This document shows, piece by piece, positions 5,855 through 10,860 of a DNA stretch of 10,860 nucleotides. Position 1 is the first letter of the stretch. Each line of letters begins with the position of its first letter. The stretch lies in the NCBI GenBank assembly GCA_012799115.1, contig JAAZLY010000144.1, positions 1 through 10,860 of the forward strand. The letters run 5' to 3'. Origin of the DNA: Bacillota bacterium. GTDB taxonomy: Bacteria > Bacillota > Limnochordia > Darwinibacteriales > Darwinibacteriaceae. A program made the translations under genes and the position numbers. The notes beneath the pieces were generated by a model, which ran no database searches, was not told where the DNA came from, and saw only the letters and a list, made by a program, of their open reading frames with translations.

Positions 5855-8137
5855 ATGAAAATGTTTACCACCATCGTTGAGAGTCCAAAGCAGATTGTAA
5901 AGCGCGATGGCACCTTAGTGCCATTTGATTACTTCAAGATTAGACAAGCCATCGCCAAAGCGAATGCGAATGTTCCCAGTGAAACTTTATCTGACGAAGA
6001 ACTTGATCGCCTAACGGCTGAAGTTGTTTCACATTTGGATGTCAACTCCAATCCAGGCGTCGAGGACATCCAAGACATCGTGGAGCTCACCCTAATGGAA
6101 AATGGCAGCTCCCAGACGGCCAAAGTCTACATCCTCTACCGCGCCGAACGTGCCAAGGTACGGAAGCAAAAGAACGCCCTGATGGAAACCTTCAAGCGGT
6201 TGTCCTTTACTGAAGCATCTGCCACCGATATGAAACGAGAGAATGCGAATATTGATGGCAACACTGCCATGGGGATGATGTTGAAGTATGGTTCTGAGGC
6301 ATCGAAATCTTTTATCGACCACTATGTGTTACCAGAAGACATGGCTAAAGCCCATGCCCAAGGGGACATCCACATCCATGATAAGGACTTTTACTTACTA
6401 ACGGAGACTTGCTGCCAGATCGATCTACAAAGCCTGTTTAGAGGAGGGTTCTCCACAGGGCATGGTTTTTTGAGAGAACCACAAAGCATTGAAAGCTATG
6501 CCGCCCTAGCCTGCATTGCCCTTCAGGCAAATCAAAATGAAATGCATGGCGGCCAATCGATCCCTAACTTTGAAAACGTTATGGCAGAGGGAGTTCAGAA
6601 AACCTGTCGCAAACATTTGCGGGATCTACTAGAAGAGAGCCAGCTCTTTGGAGACAACGGCCTGGGAGAAGAAGAGCTTGAACGTCTCCTGACATTCGAC
6701 TATGAGGACTTGGTCGCGTCATTGGCCAAGAGGGGGAATGAGGCGACTGAGCGTAGAGAGCATGCACTCTTGGAGCTCGTCCAGAAGCGTGTTCAGCGTT
6801 CTACATACCAAGCCATGCAATCATTTATTCATAATCTAAATACCATGCACTCTAGGGCAGGCGCTCAGGTACCCTTTACATCCATTAACTACGGCACCGG
6901 AACGTCTCATGCCGCTCGGTTGGTGATGCGCGAACTGCTCCGGGCTACAGAGGATGGTCTTGGCAACGGAGAGACGCCGATTTTCCCAGTCCAGATTTTC
7001 AAAGTAAAAGATGGGATCAACAGCAAGGCTGGCGATCCGAACTATGATCTTTTCAAGCAGGCGATCCACGTTTCGGCAAGACGGCTCTTCCCCAATTTCA
7101 GTTTCTTGGATGCACCCTTTAACCTGCAGTATTACCGCGCCGACGATGACAACACCGAAGTCGCGTACATGGGCTGCCGTACAAGGGTGATGGGAAATAT
7201 CTACGATCCCAATAGAGAAGTCACCAAGGGCCGAGGAAATCTTAGTTTTACGTCCATTAATCTGCCCCGTCTTGGAATTGAAGCCCGGGGTTCTATCGAC
7301 ACCTTCTTTTCCCTCCTGGACAAGAGGATGGACTTAGTGTTCCGGCAACTTCGTCACCGCTTTGAGATTCAAAAACGCAAGCTCGTTCTGAACTACCCAT
7401 TCTTGATGGGTCAAGGCATCTGGCTCGATTCTAACACCTTAGAACGAAACGAAGAAATTGAGAGAGTCCTCCGTCACGGTACGCTATCCATAGGTTTCAT
7501 TGGTCTAGCTGAGACTCTGGTGGCGCTCACTGGTAAACACCATGGTGAAAGCGAAGCAAGCCAAGAACTTGGCTTACAGATAGTGAGTCATATGAGGAAA
7601 CGATGCGATGAACGGGCCCGGGAGGAAGAGTTGAATTATACCCTCTTGGCGACCCCAGCGGAGGGGCTTTCTGGTCGTTTTGTCAAACTAGACCAAGAAC
7701 GCTATGGGGTGATGGAGAACATTACAAACCACGAGTACTATACAAACTCCTTCCACATTCCCGTATATTACAAGGTGAGCGCTTATGAAAAAATTGCCCT
7801 CGAGGCACCGTATCATACGTTAACTAACGCAGGTCACATCACCTATATTGAGCTAGATGGGGATCCAAGCATGAATCTGTCTGTCTTTGAAGACCTGATT
7901 TTATACATGAAAGACGCAGGAATAGGCTATGGATCGATCAACCATCCTTTGGACCGAGATCCCAAATGCGGCTATACTGGCGTGATTGGAACTTCATGTC
8001 CCCAGTGTGGGCGAAAGGAAAGCAAGCAGGAACCATTCGAGCGAATCCGCAGGATTACCGGGTATTTGGTGGGGACCCTAGAGCGTTTTAACGATGCTAA
8101 ACGGGCAGAGGTAGGAGAAAGGGTAAAACATGCTTGA
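5855..8137 (+). CDS. nrdD: Anaerobic (class III) ribonucleoside-triphosphate reductase
   Basis: A 760-aa glycyl-radical enzyme that reduces ribonucleoside triphosphates to dNTPs without oxygen. An N-terminal ATP cone (about 11-101, starting I-V-K-R-D-G-T-L-V-P-F) gives allosteric control by ATP/dATP. The catalytic domain shows D-I-H-I-H-D (171-176), the active-site T-C-C-Q-I-D-L (185-191, Cys186 aligned with E. coli Cys175), Y-M-G-C-R (438-442, Cys441) and a C-terminal R-I-T-G-Y-L motif with radical Gly736. The zinc-binding segment near the C-terminus is D-P-K-C...C-P-Q-C (702-718): three Cys (705, 715, 718), with Asp702 where E. coli has the first Cys. Length is normal for a protein with one ATP cone. 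The ATG follows AAAGGGAG by 6 nt. nrdG overlaps its end by 8 nt. Paired NrdR boxes at the promoter indicate control by dNTP level. Confidence 0.97.
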   Translation: MKMFTTIVESPKQIVKRDGTLVPFDYFKIRQAIAKANANVPSETLSDEELDRLTAEVVSHLDVNSNPGVEDIQDIVELTLMENGSSQTAKVYILYRAERAKVRKQKNALMETFKRLSFTEASATDMKRENANIDGNTAMGMMLKYGSEASKSFIDHYVLPEDMAKAHAQGDIHIHDKDFYLLTETCCQIDLQSLFRGGFSTGHGFLREPQSIESYAALACIALQANQNEMHGGQSIPNFENVMAEGVQKTCRKHLRDLLEESQLFGDNGLGEEELERLLTFDYEDLVASLAKRGNEATERREHALLELVQKRVQRSTYQAMQSFIHNLNTMHSRAGAQVPFTSINYGTGTSHAARLVMRELLRATEDGLGNGETPIFPVQIFKVKDGINSKAGDPNYDLFKQAIHVSARRLFPNFSFLDAPFNLQYYRADDDNTEVAYMGCRTRVMGNIYDPNREVTKGRGNLSFTSINLPRLGIEARGSIDTFFSLLDKRMDLVFRQLRHRFEIQKRKLVLNYPFLMGQGIWLDSNTLERNEEIERVLRHGTLSIGFIGLAETLVALTGKHHGESEASQELGLQIVSHMRKRCDERAREEELNYTLLATPAEGLSGRFVKLDQERYGVMENITNHEYYTNSFHIPVYYKVSAYEKIALEAPYHTLTNAGHITYIELDGDPSMNLSVFEDLILYMKDAGIGYGSINHPLDRDPKCGYTGVIGTSCPQCGRKESKQEPFERIRRITGYLVGTLERFNDAKRAEVGERVKHA

Positions 8138-8723
8138 TTATTGGGAACGCAGGGCAAAGCTACTGCGTCGAAAGCCTGATCAGAATGCGGAGACTGCAGA
8201 GCTGGGCGAAGAAGTTCGCCTGGCTTCTCTTGTCGAGGAGTCGATTGTAGATGGACCGGGCCTGCGTTTTGTCTTATTTACGCAGGGTTGTCCCCATCGT
8301 TGTCCTGGTTGTCATAACCCCCATACTCACCTTCTTGCCGGGGGACGTCTCTACTCCCTTGAGTGGATCCTCTCCCTCTATGACAAACAATTAGCCTGTC
8401 AGGGAATCACCTTTTCTGGGGGAGAGCCATTCCTACAAGGAGGACCCTTAGCAAAGATCGCCCAGGCAGTTCATGAACGAGGTGGCGATGTCATCACCTA
8501 TACCGGATATCGCCTCGAACGTCTCCAAGAGCTTGCTAAAGAGGACGATGGTATTTCAGCCCTCCTCGCTGAAACAGACTTACTGATCGATGGCCCCTTT
8601 ATTCAAGAAAGGCGTTCTCTAGAAACACCCTTTGTGGGTAGCTCAAACCAGCGCCTGCTGGCTTTATCCATAAAGGGGGAACAGGCCCTCGAGCAAATCG
8701 ATCAATTTAACGAGTTCCGCTAA
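8130..8723 (+). CDS. nrdG: Anaerobic ribonucleotide reductase activating protein (radical SAM)
   Basis: A 197-aa radical-SAM activase that makes the glycyl radical on NrdD (Gly736) by reductive cleavage of S-adenosylmethionine. The [4Fe-4S] motif C-P-H-R-C-P-G-C gives Cys54, Cys58 and Cys61 (CxxxCxxC). The SAM-binding F-S-G-G-E-P is at 95-100, and L-I-D-G-P-F near 153 is typical of the family. The start of the core, R-L-A-S-L-V-E-E-S-I-V-D-G-P-G (30-44), is preceded by about 29 extra residues rich in charge, beyond the usual family start. The ATG overlaps the nrdD stop by 8 nt and is preceded by AAAGGG, so translation is probably coupled. No clear terminator follows the stop. Confidence 0.97.
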   Translation: MLDYWERRAKLLRRKPDQNAETAELGEEVRLASLVEESIVDGPGLRFVLFTQGCPHRCPGCHNPHTHLLAGGRLYSLEWILSLYDKQLACQGITFSGGEPFLQGGPLAKIAQAVHERGGDVITYTGYRLERLQELAKEDDGISALLAETDLLIDGPFIQERRSLETPFVGSSNQRLLALSIKGEQALEQIDQFNEFR

Positions 8724-8752
8724 CATGAGTCCTTGCTAAACCCCTCTCTACG

Positions 8753-8772
8753 CATTTTTTTGCAAAAAAATG
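8753..8772. repeat. Perfect 20-bp A/T-rich palindrome
   Basis: CA, seven T, GC, seven A, TG: identical on both strands. A second run of seven A (8782-8788) could pair with the same T run, inside an outer stem CTCTAC/GTAGAG (8746-8751 with 8795-8800). It lies 30 nt after nrdG. As DNA it would be curved and could serve as an UP element for the next promoter; as RNA it makes a weak A-U hairpin, not a standard terminator. Confidence 0.7.
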
Positions 8773-8807
8773 GATTGAATGAAAAAAAGACGATGTAGAG
8801 CGTACCA

Positions 8808-8813
8808 TATAAT
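8808..8813 (+). promoter_or_regulatory. Candidate -10 box for the secreted-protein gene
   Basis: A perfect TATAAT with A-tracts upstream (8764-8770 and 8782-8788) in the usual UP-element zone. No -35 hexamer is found at 16-18 bp; TTGAAT at 8775-8780 is 27 bp away, too far. Transcription would start near 8820, about 48 nt before the GTG. Confidence 0.45.
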
Positions 8814-8816
8814 TAA

Positions 8817-8830
8817 ATCGGGAAACCGAT
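8817..8830 (+). other. Short GNRA-loop hairpin at the expected transcript 5' end
   Basis: ATCGG pairs with CCGAT across a GAAA tetraloop. It sits just after the -10 box, so it could cap the 5' end of the mRNA and stabilise it if transcription starts near 8817. As DNA it is also an inverted repeat that could be an operator. Five base pairs is short, so this is tentative. Confidence 0.35.
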
Positions 8831-8867
8831 GCAGAACTAAGGGCGTGAGTAGACAGGGGGAAGAGAA

Positions 8868-9377
8868 GTGAGACAAATGAGGCGCGGAATGGTCTTTCTA
8901 TTGTTGGCTCTGCTGTTCGTCACGAGTAGTCTAGCAATGGCCGAGACTGAGACCGTTGAGTGGCAGGAGATGCCTTATGGCGCCTGGATGGCCGGTTCAT
9001 GGTCTGGAGTTCAGCTGAACGAAGAGACCGGCAGGTACGAAGGAGTTGGACCAGGTATGGGATATATCATGGTGTTCAACTTTGACGGAACACATGTCGC
9101 CATTTCAGCGTTTTTCCAGAATCTCTATGTCACAGGGAAGTACGAAGTCGAAGGCGACGTGATCCACTTTATCGAACGAACAGCACAAGAAACGACAGAC
9201 GGTGGATTAACTTGGGGAGAACCCGAGCCCGTTCCTGATGAATCGTTACGCTGGGTCTTGGGTAACGATGACGATGGTACCTATATACTTTTTGTCGAGG
9301 AAGGGGCAGAGCCTCCCTTCGTACATGGTCAAAACGCATTTCGCTATAACCAGGTTCCCGGTGTTCCTATCTTCTAA
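8868..9377 (+). CDS. Small secreted protein of unknown function
   Basis: A 169-aa protein that I do not recognise. It has a clear signal peptide: M-R-Q-M-R-R, a hydrophobic core (8-22) and a likely cut after S-L-A-M-A (21-25) before ETE. There is no Cys, so it is not a lipoprotein, and it has no further membrane segment. The mature part of about 144 aa is acidic and beta-rich: G-S-W-S-G (43-47), M-V-F-N-F-D-G-T (68-75), Y-V-T-G-K-Y-E-V-E-G-D-V-I-H-F (87-101) and G-T-Y-I-L-F-V (137-143). The order of strand, turn and strand resembles small lipocalin-like barrels, but this is only an impression. The GTG start has AGGGGG 8 nt upstream; an ATG at 8877 is less well placed. It has its own promoter region and terminator, so it is probably monocistronic. 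Confidence 0.8.
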   Translation: MRQMRRGMVFLLLALLFVTSSLAMAETETVEWQEMPYGAWMAGSWSGVQLNEETGRYEGVGPGMGYIMVFNFDGTHVAISAFFQNLYVTGKYEVEGDVIHFIERTAQETTDGGLTWGEPEPVPDESLRWVLGNDDDGTYILFVEEGAEPPFVHGQNAFRYNQVPGVPIF

Positions 9378-9403
9378 ATAGACCAACCAGCACAGAACCA
9401 ACA

Positions 9404-9440
9404 AACACTCCGCTTGAAACCAGGCGGAGTGTTGTTCTTA
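9404..9440 (+). terminator. Terminator after the secreted-protein gene
   Basis: A 10-bp perfect stem AACACTCCGC/GCGGAGTGTT (9404-9413 with 9424-9433) has a 10-nt loop and a short T-rich tail (GTTCTTA). It lies 26 nt after the stop at 9377. The T-tract is weak, but the stem is strong. Confidence 0.7.
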
Positions 9441-9483
9441 TGTCTTGTGGACGCAAGTTTCCGATATTCGGCAAATTGTGTGA

Positions 9484-9513
9484 GGGACAGTCCTACTTCA
9501 TTCATGATATAAT
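9484..9513 (+). promoter_or_regulatory. Extended -10 promoter of msrAB
   Basis: TGATATAAT (9505-9513) is an extended -10 (TGn plus perfect TATAAT). GGGACA (9484-9489) is a poor -35 at an 18-bp spacing. Transcription would start near 9520, about 32 nt before the ATG. Confidence 0.65.
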
Positions 9514-9551
9514 ACAATTAGTAAGCATTACTACAACAAGGAGGTATTACC

Positions 9552-10637
9552 ATGCATTCCAGTGCATTGAAGAAGATCCTAGGGATCGTCCTTTTCGCAG
9601 TGTTGATTGCGGGGATATATATGGTACCAACCAAGAACACTAAGGCGGAGCCGGTTCTCCCCGACCGTGTACTGCCTAACTTTGCAGATAGCAGATACAA
9701 AGAACTTTACTTGGCCGGCGGGTGTTTTTGGGGTACCCAGGCCTACTTCGATCGCATGATGGGTGTCATTTACACCAATGTAGGTTATGCAAATGGAGCT
9801 TCAGATCAAACAGACTACTATTCCATTGATACTACAGGTCATGCAGAGACAGTCTATATCGTCTACGACCCTGAGGTGCTACCCCTGGAGACCTTGCTCA
9901 CCTATTACTACGGAATCATCGACCCCACCGTGCTTAATAGGCAGGCCTATGACGTAGGGACCCAGTACCGAACAGGCATCTACTATGTAGATGAAGAGGA
10001 CCTTGCGATCATCAACCAGGTGACCGAGGAAGAGCAAAAGAAGCACAAAGACCGCATCGTCACAGAAATTCAACCACTAAGAAACTATGTGCTAGCGGAA
10101 GATTACCACCAAGACTATCTCGTTAAGAACCCCTGGGGATACTGTCATGTTGATCTCTCGTCGATCCCCAACGAGAAGCCCCGTGTGGAGGCTGAGGATT
10201 ACTACAAGCCTTCCCTTGAGGAAATTCGACAGATGCTTACACCTGAGCAGTTTGCCATCACCCAAGAAGATGACACCGAATATGCCTTTGACAACGAATA
10301 CTGGGACAATGATGAGCTAGGCATCTATGTAGACATTGTGACTGGGGAACCACTCTTTCTGTCTACCGATAAATTCGACTCTGGCTGCGGATGGCCGAGT
10401 TTTAGTCGACCCATCCAGAGTGATGTTGTAATCTACAACAACGACTATTCCCATCTCTTGGCCCGCATTGAAGTTCGCAGTCGAGTGGGTGATAGCCACC
10501 TCGGGCATGTGTTTATGGATGGGCCCAAGGAAGAAGGCGGCCTAAGGTATTGCATCAACAGCGGCTCCTTGGAGTTTATCCCTTATGATCAGATGGAAGA
10601 AAGGGGCTACGGAGCGTTTCAGACCCTCCTCATGTAG
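9552..10637 (+). CDS. msrAB: Exported peptide methionine sulfoxide reductase MsrA-MsrB fusion
   Basis: A 361-aa bifunctional enzyme that reduces both stereoisomers of methionine sulfoxide in proteins: MsrA acts on the S form and MsrB on the R form. The N-terminus (K-K, then hydrophobic 9-25, no lipobox Cys) is a signal peptide or membrane anchor, placing the enzyme outside the cytoplasmic membrane. MsrA spans about 50-205: catalytic Cys58 in GGCFWG, G-H-A-E (96-99), and a probable resolving Cys198 in N-P-W-G-Y-C-H-V-D. MsrB spans about 223-345: Cys279 in G-C-G-W-P-S-F, and catalytic Cys334 in R-Y-C-I-N-S. The two CxxC zinc motifs of many MsrBs are absent (G-I-Y-V-D-I-V-T-G-E). The ATG follows a perfect AAGGAGG by 7 nt. 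No thioredoxin-like or CcdA-type electron donor is encoded nearby. It is a single-gene unit. Confidence 0.95.
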   Translation: MHSSALKKILGIVLFAVLIAGIYMVPTKNTKAEPVLPDRVLPNFADSRYKELYLAGGCFWGTQAYFDRMMGVIYTNVGYANGASDQTDYYSIDTTGHAETVYIVYDPEVLPLETLLTYYYGIIDPTVLNRQAYDVGTQYRTGIYYVDEEDLAIINQVTEEEQKKHKDRIVTEIQPLRNYVLAEDYHQDYLVKNPWGYCHVDLSSIPNEKPRVEAEDYYKPSLEEIRQMLTPEQFAITQEDDTEYAFDNEYWDNDELGIYVDIVTGEPLFLSTDKFDSGCGWPSFSRPIQSDVVIYNNDYSHLLARIEVRSRVGDSHLGHVFMDGPKEEGGLRYCINSGSLEFIPYDQMEERGYGAFQTLLM

Positions 10638-10671
10638 GAAGCTCGAGGGACCACAGGGCTCTAACCAAAAG

Positions 10672-10698
10672 ACGGGCATCCTAGTTTGGGATGCCCGT
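10672..10698. terminator. Bidirectional terminator between msrAB and a convergent gene
   Basis: A perfect 10-bp stem ACGGGCATCC/GGATGCCCGT (10672-10681 with 10689-10698) has a 7-nt loop. On the plus strand TCTGCTTTTGTT follows; on the minus strand CTTTTGG follows. It ends msrAB (35 nt after its stop) and probably also the minus-strand gene ending at 10741. Confidence 0.85.
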
Positions 10699-10740
10699 TC
10701 TGCTTTTGTTATGTTCTGCGACTCTTGTAGCGCCCTTTTC

Positions 10741-10860
10741 TCATGCTTTTTCTGCATCCCTCAGTCTACCTTCACAATGGATCTCTGGCTTGAGGGTCTT
10801 GATCTTAAAGACAAAATAGTAGTATTTGTAGACAATGACACAGGCAATGAACAAGCGAAC
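10741..10860 (-). CDS. C-terminal end of a probable membrane protein, cut by the window edge
   Basis: One minus-strand frame is open from the right edge to a TGA at 10741-10743, giving 39 residues. It begins V-R-L-F-I-A-C-V-I-V-Y-K-Y-Y-Y-F-V-F-K-I-K, a hydrophobic and aromatic stretch like a final membrane helix, and ends in a charged tail (R-L-R-D-A-E-K-A). A second minus-strand frame is also open over most of this stretch, but it is Ser/Thr/Arg-rich and less protein-like. Support for a gene here comes from the minus-strand arm of the terminator 43 nt downstream. The family cannot be named from this fragment. Confidence 0.4.
   Translation of the reverse strand, partial: VRLFIACVIVYKYYYFVFKIKTLKPEIHCEGRLRDAEKA

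Noticed and set aside
5689..5880. 63-aa plus-strand frame before nrdD
   Set aside because: It covers the promoter -10, both NrdR-like boxes and the leader, has no ribosome site and a Cys-rich random-looking translation.
8814..8867. Possible riboswitch (GEMM or ZTP-like) before the secreted-protein gene
   Set aside because: Only one 5-bp hairpin is present; the conserved cores and second helices of those classes are absent.
9440..9643. 67-aa plus-strand frame overlapping the start of msrAB
   Set aside because: It starts just after a terminator, spans the msrAB promoter and ribosome site, and overlaps msrAB out of frame.
10542..10757. 71-aa minus-strand frame at the right end
   Set aside because: It has GAGGG just before its ATG but runs through the terminator stem and into the end of msrAB antisense. 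An 11-codon frame inside it (M-R-K-G-R-Y-K-S-R-R-T) is too short to support.

Overview
The window looks like a chromosomal segment from an anaerobic bacterium of the Bacillota (Gram-positive) type. The evidence is strong AGGAGG-type ribosome binding sites, frequent GTG and TTG starts, a DegV-family protein, an oxygen-sensitive class III ribonucleotide reductase, and rho-independent terminators. The exact lineage cannot be read from the sequence. I see no tRNA, rRNA, CRISPR array, insertion sequence or phage gene, and base composition looks uniform.

Left half (about 64-5519, all minus strand): six closely spaced genes that could be one operon. In transcription order they are a DegV-family lipid-binding protein, a soluble PAS-PAS-GAF-PAS histidine kinase, a receiver-only response regulator, a small secreted protein resembling the sulfite-oxidase molybdopterin fold but with no cysteine, a SprT-like zinc metalloprotease with a C-terminal beta-barrel-like tail, and an unrecognised 159-residue protein. 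The gaps are 59, 13, 21, -4 and 24 nt, and I see no terminator between them. A plus-strand terminator at 18-51 closes an unseen gene to the left that converges on this cluster.

Centre (5520-8723): a divergent regulatory region of about 335 nt, followed by nrdD and nrdG on the plus strand (8-nt overlap). Together they make the anaerobic ribonucleoside-triphosphate reductase and its radical-SAM activase. The nrdD promoter (TTGAAC, 17-bp spacer, TAAAAT) carries two sites matching the NrdR box. They are 32 bp apart, start to start; one lies in the promoter spacer and the other just downstream of the expected transcription start. This is the arrangement expected for repression by the ATP-cone repressor NrdR, which is not in the window.

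Right part (8724-10860): two exported proteins in separate plus-strand units. One is a small secreted protein of unknown function (8868-9377), with its own promoter region and terminator. The other is a signal-anchored MsrA-MsrB methionine sulfoxide reductase fusion (9552-10637) with an extended -10 promoter. A bidirectional terminator (10672-10698) separates msrAB from the C-terminal end of a probable membrane protein entering from the right on the minus strand.

Taken together, the region combines anaerobic dNTP synthesis, signalling that probably responds to small ligands or redox state, and repair of oxidised extracytoplasmic proteins. No complete new system is evident. The least explained parts are the six-gene signalling, secreted-protein and protease cluster and the A/T palindrome region after nrdG.
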